Source: Echinostoma caproni (taxonomy: Eukaryota > Platyhelminthes > Trematoda > Plagiorchiida > Echinostomatidae). Taken from it: a DNA stretch of 24,996 nt. This document shows, in pieces, positions 1-9,060 of this stretch (positions within the stretch are counted from its first letter, which is position 1; every line of letters begins with the position of its first letter). The notes beneath the pieces are model-generated. The model searched no databases and was not told the origin of the DNA. It saw nothing but the letters and a program-made list of their open reading frames with translations. Where the stretch lies: the NCBI GenBank assembly GCA_900618425.1, contig UZAN01043151.1:13671-38666 (forward strand). Direction: 5' to 3'. The position numbers and the translations under genes were made by a program.

Positions 1-374
1 CCCTACATAAACCTTCATCCTCGATCGTGGACAAGAATATCTAAAAAGAACACTTTAGTTCCGAAAACCGAGAACGGTCGAGGAGCTAAAACAGTGCTAA
101 AGTATTCCAACTGTTTCTATTCTGAAGGTGGAAGAAAACTATCTTCACCGTGCAATACAAGCAGCAGGATGGAAAACATATTCAATAACTTTTATAAAAT
201 AAATGTGTACTTTTCTATAATATTTGTTTTCCCCTCCAGAATTCTATCTCCGACGTAGTTAGCTAGATCGTTCAACGCGTAAAAAAACAGTTGGTAAAAT
301 ACCAAGAAGAGTTCTGCGTGGACCTATATTAGTGATATTATAGTCCGTACTTAAGACAAGTTCGAAATTTTATT
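1..374. other. Unassigned left edge
   Basis: AT-rich sequence with no recognisable coding region. It lies directly upstream of the LINE reading frame that opens near 375, so it may be the 5' part of that LINE or flanking DNA. I see no tRNA-like boxes or tandem repeats here. Confidence 0.4.
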
Positions 375-764
375 ATGATTATGAGTCAGCTGAGAGCGCC
401 CTTCGATTGGCTGGGCTACATTTATGTTCACTGGCGCATTGGAATTTATTGCTTGGTTTCTGCCATGTTCTCTCGACTTTCGTATCCCAGGGAATTATTA
501 CTACGCCTAAAGAATATTTATTATTCTTCTACGTTATCCTACTCACATGGTTCTGCCCAAACTGGATTTTCTGCTCCGAGTAAAAAACGAAAGCGTGCCG
601 GGTGGCAGACCGCGCTTGCACACATTCCTCCTGCGAAGATGACGGCTCCTTCATTAATCAGTTCGAAAATTCGTTTGCTGTTTAGCAAACTCTCTGACCT
701 TACGGATCTAATAACTTATCGCGTGCATACAAACACATGTGCGACATTTTCAAATGGGAATTCG

Positions 765-1085
765 TCGTGTATATAGCAAATGAAGCGTGAACTGAAAAGC
801 TCGGAAGCACTGGACAGCTGTTTCTACCTGGTTGGGTCTCATCAGCAGTGCGAACCCATCGATCCGACTGGGGATCGAACCCGGGACATCATGGGCAGAA
901 CGCAAGAGTGCTACCCACCACACCATCGGGCAGCTGATCAGACCGTTTTTTCATTTCCCATGTACACGATATAGCACAACCCATCTTTGAAAGTTTGTTG
1001 CGGGCCAAGGACCCTGCTCAATTCAGCACTAGCCTCCAGGGTTAGGACTCGGTTGGAAACATTCACAACCTGACTGATTAGTTCA
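765..1085 (-). mobile_element. tRNA-headed ribozyme repeat, family 1 copy 1 (nested in LINE)
   Basis: This is a repeat of about 320 bp on the minus strand. It matches the copy at 20835-21165, both in a 150-bp upstream part and in a tRNA-like part. The tRNA-like head has a box A-like TGGTGTGGTGGG (914-925) and a perfect box B GGTTCGATCCC (871-881), about 33 bp apart. A hammerhead-type core follows at 807-851, then a tail ending near 'CACGACGAATTC'. It splits the LINE: reading 375-776 lies on one side and the QESWL endonuclease on the other. A possible short target duplication (CATGTG, near 735 and 1083) would mark the insertion. It looks like a Pol III SINE; a retrozyme-like origin is an alternative. 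Confidence 0.8.
807..851 (-). ncRNA. Hammerhead ribozyme motif (type I layout), copy 1
   Basis: In 5'-3' order on the minus strand: stem I strand GCACTG (851-846), core CTGATGA (845-839), stem-loop II GACCCAACCAGGTA (838-825), GAAA (824-821), a two-base-pair stem III C-AGCT-G, cleavage triplet GTC (815-813), and stem I partner CAGTGC (812-807). Stem I pairs perfectly over 6 bp. Stem II pairs except for a G.A at its base. Cleavage is expected between 813 and 812. All invariant core bases are present, so this copy could be active, though a tiny stem III usually favours dimers. Confidence 0.8.
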
Positions 1086-1691
1086 TGTGAGTAATGGAGG
1101 ATTTGGTTGTGATATGGATACAGGATACAGGAATCGTGGCTCAACCAGAAGATTGACGATTCGCTGGTCAACATACCTGGTTTTGTAAGTTTTCGACAAG
1201 ACAGAGGATGAAGCAAAAGAAGTCCGGAGGTGGAGTAATAAACTACATTAACTCCAGTTGGTGCTGCAAGTCCGGAACGTTGTTTGCTTTTTCCTCTTAC
1301 GGTATTGACTATCTAACTGTTTCATGTCAACCTAGGTTTTTCCCTTATCGGAGCACAATTATTACCAATCTCTTGCTCACAGGTTGTAATTAGCTCTTTC
1401 TACGATGCATTTTTTCATTTCATTGCTCCCTTAGTTGACGATAATTTAATCTTAATTGTTGGTGATTTTAATCACGGATCAACCCAACCTTTACTTTCTT
1501 TCGGTCTATCAGATCTCTCTCTAACACCCACCAGAGAAAATGCTGTTTTGAACAAGATTATTACTAATCAGCCTAATATTTTCTCTCTCAAACTCAAGGC
1601 GCCAATCTTGTCTAGTGATCACTGTCTCCTACATCTTAGACCAAAGGTTTACTCTCGGTTGGCTTACCGCACTTTTATTCATACAAAATAA
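1083..1691 (+). pseudogene. LINE endonuclease (APE-like) segment
   Basis: This is the apurinic-type endonuclease domain of the LINE above, which would nick target DNA to prime reverse transcription. Visible residues are the catalytic-type glutamate in QESWL (1131), the GDFN motif (1461-1472) and the C-terminal SDH (1614-1622). The reading shifts frame near 1209 and back near 1391, so two small indels compensate. A 7-bp tandem copy (1116-1122 and 1123-1129) breaks the frame just before QESWL. A TAA at 1689 ends the segment in frame with the following linker. Confidence 0.85.
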
Positions 1692-2060
1692 ATGAACATG
1701 AAAATTCGGAATCTTTCAACCGACAGATTCCATCTCCTGATGATATCTCTTGCTGTCCTCTCTTCCTGGTTTTCCGTTCAACAGTCTCCCTGTTCTGTTG
1801 AACATTTTACAGAAACGGTTGGTGCCATTTTCAATCTATGCTGTCCTATGGAAACAGTGTTTGTTCACACTGGCAGAGTATGCTCTCCGAGATTAAAAGC
1901 TCTTAGAAGACAGATAGACCTAGCGTTCAAGATGCACCAAACAGCCAATGTCAAACAGCTTACACTGGAAATCAGAACAGAGATCAATAGTCTGAATGCT
2001 TCATTCGCAAAGCAGGTTCTGGGAGCTGGAGATGGAAGACGGTTATAGCAAGAGATCAGA

Positions 2061-3029
2061 TTGCTTTGCGGACAGAAGAAACGGACAACAAACAAAGCTG
2101 TTGACGTGGACAGCCTCAATGCTGCATTCATCTATCCTTCGAATGATCTCCTGTCTCCGTACTCCACAGATCATCTATCTGCCATAGACCCAGTCACCCA
2201 TGAAGAGGTCTATCATCTTCTCAAAACTACGAAAATCACGAACGCAGTTGGCCCCGATGGTCTCTCTTCGTCTCTGCTCAAATATGGCGCCAGCTCCGTC
2301 ACAGAAATGTTTATGTCCTTTATTAACCAATCCCTTTACACATTTTCGATTCCGGATTACTGGAAACCGTTCACCATTGTTCCTATTCCTAAACCCTCTT
2401 CCTCTAGCATTTTATCTAAGCGCTTTCGTCCTATCGCCATCACCTATTCTGGACTTAAGCTTGCAGAGCGCGCTATTCTCATCCGCTTACAGTCTGGTAT
2501 TATTGTTCCCAATGACCCCCTCCAGTTTGCGTACAAGCCAAATAGATGCACCTCAGATGCCGTCTGTTCAGTGACTCACCTTATCTGCAAATCTTTAAAT
2601 GATTCTCAAAAGTCTGTTCGTTGTGTTTTCCTTGACTATTCTTCCACTTTTGACTCCGTTCCACGATCTCTTCTTCTGCAAAAGCTACAATCATTCGGTT
2701 GCCCCACCAAATTATTACCATGGTTAAAAGATTATTTCACAGGAAGGATTGAAAGAACGAAAGCAAACGGCACTATTTCAAAATCGTTAGTGAATAATTC
2801 TGGAGTCCTTCAGGGTGCTGTGCTCTCTTTCTTCTTACTTTCAACTTTCATCAGTGACTTACCCTCAATCCCACCAGCCAAGACCTTCAAGTATGCAGAT
2901 GATGTTGTCTTATGTCAAGCTATTTCAAACCAATCGGACATAGAATTATTTTCCGACAGTTTACTACAAGTACAATCATTCTCGAATCAATCCGGTCAGC
3001 GCTTGAATACTTCTAAATCCTTTGAATGA
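2061..3029 (+). pseudogene. LINE reverse transcriptase segment
   Basis: This uninterrupted reading of about 322 codons covers the reverse transcriptase fingers and palm. It includes the palm aspartate in FLDYSS and the YADD catalytic box at 2892-2903. The expected 'GVPQGSVLSP' loop reads GVLQGAVLS, with later divergence, which is consistent with decay. The frame continues on both sides past single stops (2046 TAG where tryptophan is likely; 3027 TGA). The minus-strand copy at 17560-18545 shares long stretches such as DASQKSVRCVFLDY-like and CQAISNQSD segments, showing the same family. Confidence 0.93.
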
Positions 3030-3158
3030 ATTTTTAGTCCTTCCCGATCTGATTATCCCTCGGAACCCTCAGTCATCAACTTCGTACCCGTCACCAGACC
3101 ACATACCATCAAATACCTAGGAGTCACCATAGATATCAATCTGCGGTAGTCCTCTCAT

Positions 3159-3633
3159 GTGCTTGCTTGTGTTGGTAAACTGCGTCGCTTATCTTTTCAA
3201 GTACGCAAGCTTCGTCAATTTTGCGTCAGAAATGAAACTGTATGTTCCTTTGTTTATCAATGCATTTTTCCTGTCGTACTTTATTGTTCGCCCGTTATTT
3301 TCCCTGGACTACTTAAAAAGGATTTCATTACTCTAGGTCGAGGCCTGGTAATTATCAGCCGTGTTTCACTTATTCCTTTGAACACTCTGATCACAAAATT
3401 GTGTAATTTGCATATCACTCCATGTGAGAATTTCGCTCATAAAATACTCGATGACCCCAGTCATGCGCTCAATCCCGATTTATCTGCTTGCCGATCCCAC
3501 GCNCCGATTCAATTTTCGCTGCTTACTCTCACTCATAAACATTTACAGCAAATCAACGGTTCCCTATCTGGCTCGTATGCTCACGGATACGGCGAGAATC
3601 CGTAACGAACTAATCTCAAATCTACAAAGATGA
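3159..3633 (+). pseudogene. LINE ORF2 C-terminal segment
   Basis: This continues the LINE frame after the TAG at 3147. The reading 'KLRRLSFQVRKLRQF...' matches the thumb/connection region of LINE reverse transcriptases. At the single N at 3503 the sensible reading jumps to another frame ending 'ARMLTDTARIRNELI' at about 3633, so the N probably masks a small length error. After this the sequence becomes AT-rich, and the 3' end of the element is somewhere near 3650-3770. Confidence 0.75.
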
Positions 3634-4550
3634 ACACTTATTTAGTTTTATCATTGTTGTATACGAATTTTGAATCCATTTTTTTATCCCATTGTAACGG
3701 TGAACACATTTTTGGCTGAAATGTAGGCATAGTTACCTGCACATGTCATCTATAATACAATAATGCAATCCGTTTACCGAGCCCGCTTAGTAAAATAGTG
3801 TGTGTATTTTAGACTAGTCAAACTTTAGCCCAGTGTCATCATCGCTTGAAAGTTTTCCATTCCAAATTTCCCTTATGGCGTATCGTTCCATAACTGATTC
3901 TCCCTCGGTAATTCTCTACGAACACCTAAGCAGAATCAGATTCTGAACAAATCCTTCTTCTATGCCGCCTCGAAAAGCACAGGACCGATCAGGCCCATTT
4001 ATCGATCGGTCGGAATGATCCGCCGCACCAAGGGACCTGGTGCTTGCCCAGCTAACCCGAGCGAGAAACCGCATCTTGTTTACAGCCATGACTTGGAGAC
4101 AGGCCCACTGAACTTCGACTGTACAGCAGATGTGCCATCAGCACACGGATGGACTGGGCGTGAGAACAAGGACACAAAAAGTATAAGACACTGTGAAACG
4201 ATGGAGCAATCGCACACTATCGACATAGCAACATGACATCTTAAATTGATATTCGGACATCTGAAATTGTAACGGACCGATGGAATGGAAGGGACGCAAA
4301 CAGCCAGCCGAATTCCTCCAACAAAATTATATGAGCCCCGGTAACACTGAGGACTGGCTTTTCCCCGAAGTTGCACTGATGATGTAGCCTAGCCTGGTTA
4401 GGAAACATCTGCGAACAACAGTTCCAGCCAGGAGAACACACTAACACGAACATGTGCATCCCGAACCACAATTATTCCACATTATTTCTTCGGAGATGTT
4501 TGAAAGCCGATTAAGACTCCACCCCCATCCCTTTCTTTAGGTAGATTCGG
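3634..4550. other. Intergenic stretch after the LINE
   Basis: It begins with the AT-rich 3' end of the LINE and continues as anonymous sequence. An 8-bp inverted repeat (GACCGATC at 3983-3990, GATCGGTC at 4004-4011) is present but unremarkable. Short open frames on both strands show no recognisable domain or codon pattern. Confidence 0.4.
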
Positions 4551-4615
4551 ACAACGATGGCCAAGCGGTTTTGGATGTGCGTGTTCGAATTCCACAAGCA
4601 CTGTCTAACTTCTCC
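4551..4615 (+). repeat. tRNA-like head (Ser/Leu-type box A)
   Basis: A box A-like TGGCCAAGCGG at 4558-4568 resembles class II (Ser/Leu) tRNAs. A box B-like GTTCGAATTCC follows at 4583-4593. The spacing is too short for an intact tRNA, and no acceptor stem pairing is evident. It is probably a SINE head or tRNA relic rather than a functional gene. Confidence 0.45.
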
Positions 4616-4699
4616 CATTTGTGGTGGCCCTTTGACTGACCGCTTCTTCCTCGCCCCCCCCCTGTTAGCATCAAAACTGTCGCTGTCATTGTGTACATT

Positions 4700-5185
4700 C
4701 AATAAAAAAACAGTAAAAAATTAGAGCATCAAAATTTCCAGTCAATAACATCAATTACACTCAGACGAGAAAAAACACTACACTTGTGAGTTGCTCCTGC
4801 CTGCGTTGATCAAAAATGTGAATATGCGCATGAGTGCTATCAGATAAATCGGAAATTGTACAGTAGTCAGTGCGTACAGTGTGCACAAAGATACCCGTGG
4901 CATAATGCAGGCAACGAGGTTGGGACCAGGACAGATACTAGTTTGGATGTAAATAGCACGTATCTATTTTGACCGCAGAAAGGGAGCTGTAGATATCGTG
5001 AAATAACTTTCGCAGAATAAATTTCACTAGCTTTATCCGCTATATGTTGGCTAACAAGTTCTCTCGTCAATCGAGAATACTGTTAATTAGAAATAGCTTT
5101 TCTTGAATGTAGTCTCAAGTTGAAATGAAATTCACCTGTAGCCTGCCCATGTATACAGGTAAATTGTACTATGGACAAAGCCGTG
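4700..5185. other. Non-coding stretch
   Basis: AT-rich anonymous DNA leading into the ribozyme repeat. I recognise no gene, RNA or repeat. Confidence 0.35.
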
Positions 5186-5345
5186 TGTGTAGTATGCTTG
5201 CATTCTATCTGTGGGGTTCCGAATTCAATCTCCAGTAGGGTCAATGGATTTGCATTGCTACTGATGAGACTCAACCAAGTCGAAACAGCTACCCAGTGCT
5301 TCTCAGATTTGCAGCTCACGCTTCATTTATACGACAAATTTATTA
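5185..5345 (+). mobile_element. Ribozyme repeat, family 1 copy 2
   Basis: The segment from a box B-like 'GGTTCCGAATTCAATC' through the core to the tail 'GCTCACGCTTCATTTATACGAC' aligns with copy 1 and with 20990-21165. The 150-bp upstream part seen in those two is missing or replaced, so this copy is shorter or recombined. It carries the ribozyme relic at 5252-5299. Confidence 0.7.
5252..5299 (+). ncRNA. Hammerhead-type motif, copy 2 (damaged)
   Basis: CTGATGA (5261-5267) is followed by a perfectly paired stem-loop II, GACTCAACCAAGTC (5268-5281), then GAAAC (5282-5286), AGCT and CAGTGC (5294-5299). The cleavage triplet reads ACC instead of GTC. Three extra bases (CTA) separate the stem I strand from the core. 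The fold is recognisable but cleavage is not expected. Stem II differs from copy 1 yet still pairs. Confidence 0.65.
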
Positions 5346-7215
5346 TGTAACAGCAATAATCACCCACTTGATTTTGTTTGATGGATGGTCCTCTCGTCTG
5401 CGAAATGCCACTGGGACAGTCACATTTTTGCGTTTTCCTTCGCATCCGCTTCGTCTGCCTAGATTCTTTCGGTTTTTCCGTTTTGAAATAATGCAGATGA
5501 ATATCATTTTATCATGAAATATGCCGACAGATCCGATTTTGCACGTTGCCAAATTCATCGTGTGAAAATTTTGTTTTTCTCAGTACAAAATTTAGACCAC
5601 CTTGGAGTCAACGGTGAGACAAATCGCTAGCAGGTGAGCAAATTACTGCTGTTTTCAACAGTCTTGGGTAGAGTCAAGCTCCAGAGTAACCCATGCACAA
5701 TGCTGATCATCATGCGAATGCTTTTAGTTTCCATAGTCTGGCCGTTTTTACGAGGTGCTTTGCTCGAGGTTCAGTTGTTCACGGTCATGTGTGTGTGTGT
5801 GTGCGTGTGTGCAGGCGTTCGGCCAAACCGATGTGAGGATAATCGGGCAACGTCCGGCAACTGGAATCCACCAGTTTGAAACAGACGTTTTGTCATCCCC
5901 TCTCCGAAACTAAGACTGCTGTGGGCAGCCTCAAACCAGGTACCGAGTGCATCAGTGTGGAAACGAATTTCCTATCTAGGTATACGTTGCAGTAAGCTAA
6001 CACATGAACTTTTAAAAGACCCCTTGCATTAATTGTCTCAGATCTATTTCGTGTAATCGCGCTCCAGTTGTATGCAAGCTAATCTGGATCATCTAAAGAG
6101 GTAGTGGCGATGACTCTTTGTCTCGGATCTTACATATTGGGTTTCAAACGTCTACAATTAGCTATAGAACTTTCCGACTCTCTCTCTCACACACACACTG
6201 TGACACCTACTCGAATTGTATCATCAGAAAAAGGGTTTGGTAACAGGTGAATCACCCTCTATCAACCTTCCTTCTTGGTGCTTTGTGCGTCAGAACATGT
6301 GTTTAGTCAAACTAATCGGTATTTTGATCCCGCCATCGGAGGGTTCAAAGCAAAATGTAGGTGGCATTCGTAGGTGGTTTTTGAATCCCAGTCAGGCTAT
6401 TCACTGATATTCTCGTCACTTCAGTGCCTATGAAGTAAACAATGTACTGTAATAGGTCGAACGATTTTAATGTTCAGAGGAAAATAGGTTTACAATTTCA
6501 TGCATACCAATCTTTTTGAGTAATTTTGATAGTAGTTTACTTTTTCCGAACAAGACAGATTCGTTCTGTCTTCCAGTTGGTACTTTCAGATACCTGAATC
6601 ACTCCCTCATAACATTGTCACCAAAAATAAGGAAAATTCTAATGCAGTGTTCGTCCACGGTTGAAAAAAGTGAACAGATTGTCCCGGTCTCCCTGGGACC
6701 CGTCCCCTCCCTCCCTCCCTCGTTTCAAGCGGACAGTTCGTTCATCTTGCATATATACACAGAAAATGACAGAAAATGCCACTTGACTATACACAAGATG
6801 CTACACACACGAATGTGAGCCCATCTACTGTAACTGCAGTTTTGAGATACACGTTCATGAATTCTGTGTTTCATGTGAATGTGTTCCCCCATACATCATG
6901 ATGTATGTGAAAATGATTGGCGCGTGCAATGTTCGCTACTGTAACCCCGTTTCAGAGCTGCAGCCTGATAGATGTCAAGTTTCCCAGGACGGTGAATGTG
7001 ATCACTGTTTAGTAGGGATTGAGCAGTAAATGAGACAGATATGTTAGACTTTGATGATGAAAAATATTATTGGTTCAGTGAATTTTCTCCGACGAGTACT
7101 TCGTCATAGTTTAGTGCAAACGTAGGGCAAGTTTGCTCGATTCGAAAAAAAGAGACCACAATCATAATAAAACTATTGATACTAAATTGTTTTTCAGAGT
7201 AGTCAAGTTGAAATA
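5346..7215. other. Long non-coding stretch with simple repeats
   Basis: Anonymous DNA. A (TG)n tract lies at 5788-5812, a short (CA)n at 6187-6197 and a (CTCC)n run near 6705-6722. Open frames of 60-100 codons on both strands have no recognisable domain or composition bias, and I treat them as chance. Confidence 0.4.
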
Positions 7216-7555
7216 ACCTATTCAATTGTTCATAGGCACCAGGCACTGTTGATGGTTTTGGGTGTTGGTTTCACTCCTTGGTGGATCGTTAAATCCCCAC
7301 TAGTTGAATACATTTGTAGGCGATGGAAAGATTTGTGATGACCGACACAATGAGCGCACTGGACGGCTGTTTCGTCCTGTTTGGGACTCATCAGAAGTGC
7401 ATACTTGTTGTATCCCTGTCGGGATTCGGACCGCGAACATTCGGGTCGGGACTTCAAACCCTTACTCCTACTAGCATAACTGGTGAGGACTTAACAATAT
7501 CCTATGGTGTGAAATACACCACAGAACATCAACAGTGCCGATTGCCTGTAGATAG
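7216..7555 (-). mobile_element. Ribozyme repeat, family 2 copy 1, with inverted arms
   Basis: The minus strand holds a tRNA-like core: a box A-like GTAGGAGTAAGGG near 7458-7470, a box B-like GCGGTCCGAATCC near 7425-7437, and a hammerhead core at 7356-7400. The core is flanked by imperfect inverted arms of about 70 bp (7234-7307 and 7479-7547); both read outward to a CACTGTTGAT segment. The same organisation recurs at 19185-19505 in the opposite orientation. It could be a SINE captured in a foldback/MITE-like element, or two head-to-head repeats. Confidence 0.75.
7356..7400 (-). ncRNA. Hammerhead ribozyme motif (type I layout), copy 3
   Basis: On the minus strand: GCACTT (7400-7395), CTGATGA (7394-7388), stem-loop II GTCCCAAACAGGAC (7387-7374), GAAA (7373-7370), a two-pair stem III closing an AGCC loop, GTC (7364-7362) and CAGTGC (7361-7356). 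Stem II is fully paired and differs by one loop base from the stem II I recall for the schistosome Sm-alpha hammerhead. Stem I has five pairs and one mismatch next to the core. Expected cleavage lies between 7362 and 7361. Confidence 0.85.
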
Positions 7556-7584
7556 TCAAATGGGTTCTTCCAGATTGACCACGC

Positions 7585-7665
7585 CTAATTTCTTGAACCA
7601 TTCACAATAGATGATGATCGCCGACCGTGTAGCTCAAGGGTAAGGGTTTAAAGTCCCGACTCGTC
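7585..7665 (+). repeat. Family 2 head fragment
   Basis: 'CTTGAACCATTC...GTGTAGC' followed by a box A-like GTGTAGCTCAAGGGTAAGGG (7627-7646) and TTTAAAGTCCCGA matches the head of the minus-strand copy at 18955-19165. Similarity stops after about 7658, so only the head and box A remain. No ribozyme core follows. Confidence 0.6.
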
Positions 7666-8109
7666 AGTTTGCTATTGTTGTTCACTGAAGCCAAATAGAT
7701 TTCAATTGTGGCTTTGCTGACTCGTGTTGTTCGTTGTGATTGGCGATTTTGCTGAACTGATTTGATGCAGAGAACTACCAAGAACCTCACCTAAAAGCAA
7801 AGAGAAAAATATCTCAAAACACACCTACACCATTAGCGTTTCTTGTTGAAACAACGCTCAGGTATATTTCTTTCCATTCATATAAACTGAATTGCCTGAA
7901 ATTTAGAAAATGTTTCATTCCTAGAGGATAACTACCGTCAATTCCTGGACGAAACGGAACATCTTTCCATACCCATAAACCCTTCTCAGAAGTGGGAGGT
8001 TCAATGATTTTTGAATCCGGACCGTGTGCTGGCTAGTCTATGGTCTCGATGTTTTGACGATGCAGCAACCACATTCTGTTGACGTGGATTATGTCAAAAT
8101 AGACATTAG
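7666..8109. other. Unassigned stretch upstream of the Penelope-like element
   Basis: No clear coding. The last 100 bases may be the decayed 5' part of the Penelope reverse transcriptase, but I cannot align them confidently. Confidence 0.35.
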
Positions 8110-9060
8110 CATATTGGAGGCACACTTCTTGCGGATGTGCTTGTAGCCAAACTGGAAAACAACGAACTACTGGACATCATTGATCAGTTCCCACTATACC
8201 GCGGTTATTTCGACGACATTTTTATCCTTTCCGACCAAAGTATCTTACCGGACATAATATTGAATTGTTTTAACCGATCTCATTCGTCAATCAGCTCGAC
8301 GTTAAACTGAAGAAGAGGCCCAACGGAAATTTATGCCGTTCAATTTTTCGAAAACAAAGTTTCGTCCCAATCAAATTTAAACCAAACTTAGTCCAATGTC
8401 TGGCCTTTAGAACTCAAATGATTTGCTCCAAGGATCAAGTGGAGGACGAACTAAGAGTCATCTAAGATTCACTCCTGAATAATGGATACCCGAAGCGTTT
8501 CATCGAAAAGAACTTCATAGAAAAGCCGATTGTCAAAACCAATCATGGTCAAAAAAAGAACTATTCTTACAGCTCCCAGTTAGAAGCGATACGAGTGATA
8601 ATCTACTAGGAAGACGTCTGGAAAAAGCAATGGCACGAACAAATGCCGCCGCCACTCTACGTGTGATGTTCACAAGCCGGCTACAGCTCTGCACAATCCT
8701 CAAGGATTCTCACGTCATCTATAATTACTTATTCCTTCACTTGTACATGTTCGGCAAGTTATGCAGGACGAACGATAAGACAGTTCTCACAAAGTATCAG
8801 AGAACATAAACCGGCTGGGCTTAGCACGGATTGCAAGAAAACAATAACCAGTGTGATTGTGGCCCACCTCGCCCATACCGGGCATCAGACAGAAAACAAT
8901 GCATCTAAAGTCATTTACAGTGCCCCAAAACAAGTCGAAGTACTTTCGAAAACGTCAATTGGCAAAGGCAGAAACTGGAGCAATCGAAATTCTGAACCCA
9001 CCACTGTGCCAACAGAATAAAATGGTTACCGCACTCCAGTTGTCTTGGCCCCAACCAAAC
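8110..9060 (+). pseudogene. Penelope-like retroelement (RT + GIY-YIG nuclease), frameshifted
   Basis: This is not visible as one ORF; the reading jumps frame at least five times. From 8110: 'IGGTLLADVLVAKLE' (usually MGSPLGPLLAD...), then the catalytic-type box YFDD within RGYFDDIFIL (8200-8229). Next is TEEEAQRKFMPF (from 8306). From 8385 comes 'LVQCLAFRTQMICS...', ending NNGYPKRFIEKN, with one stop at 8463. From 8552 comes KKELFLQLP...RRLEKAMART. From 8736 the GIY-YIG region reads CTCSASYAGRT...SIREHKPAGL, with SYAGRT for the usual YIGRT and SVIVAHL..TGH after it. The end LAKAETGAIEILNPPLC...LSWP runs to about 9060. The order RT then GIY-YIG is diagnostic of canonical Penelope elements. It is 5'-truncated and inactive. 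Confidence 0.9.
8736..9060 (+). pseudogene. GIY-YIG nuclease end of the Penelope-like element
   Basis: This is the C-terminal nuclease module that distinguishes Penelope-like elements from telomerase-like relatives. CTCS followed by SYAGRT marks the cysteine-containing front of the domain. IREHKP and the histidine in TGH follow in the expected order. A frame change near 8890 is needed to reach the conserved end 'NPPLCQQNKMV'. The isoleucine of YIG is replaced by alanine. Confidence 0.8.

Larger units (their letters stand above)
375..3633 (+). pseudogene. Decayed CR1/Jockey-type LINE, ORF2 (endonuclease + reverse transcriptase)
   Basis: This is a non-LTR retrotransposon ORF2 relic. Nearly everything lies in one frame (start positions divisible by 3), interrupted by an inserted repeat, stops and small indels. 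The region 375-776 ends in a 'LLFSKLSDLTDLI' segment of the type that precedes LINE endonucleases. The endonuclease shows QESWL (1128-1142), GDFN (1461-1472) and SDH (1614-1622). A linker follows (1692-2060). The reverse transcriptase has VGPDG near 2247, FRPIAIT near 2424, QFAYKPN near 2523, FLDYSSTFDSVP near 2625, GVLQGA near 2803 and YADD (2892-2903). The C-terminal part reaches about 3633. In-frame stops are at 1689, 2046, 3027 and 3147. Frame changes occur near 1123, 1209, 1391 and at the N at 3503. It cannot encode an active protein. The CR1-like assignment rests on the APE endonuclease and motif style; the exact clade is uncertain. Confidence 0.92.

Noticed and set aside
871..925. Functional tRNA gene
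   Set aside because: Boxes A and B are present but no acceptor stem pairs, and the segment is part of a repeat with a ribozyme tail.
938..1216. 92-codon minus-strand open frame
   Set aside because: It is the antisense of the family 1 repeat and the LINE endonuclease, not a gene.
3983..4011. 8-bp inverted repeat GACCGATC/GATCGGTC
   Set aside because: Too short to distinguish from chance, with no associated element ends or terminator context.
7650..7665. CTGACGAGTC on the minus strand
   Set aside because: Resembles the core but lacks GAAAC and a cleavage strand; it belongs to the tRNA-like head of the repeat fragment.
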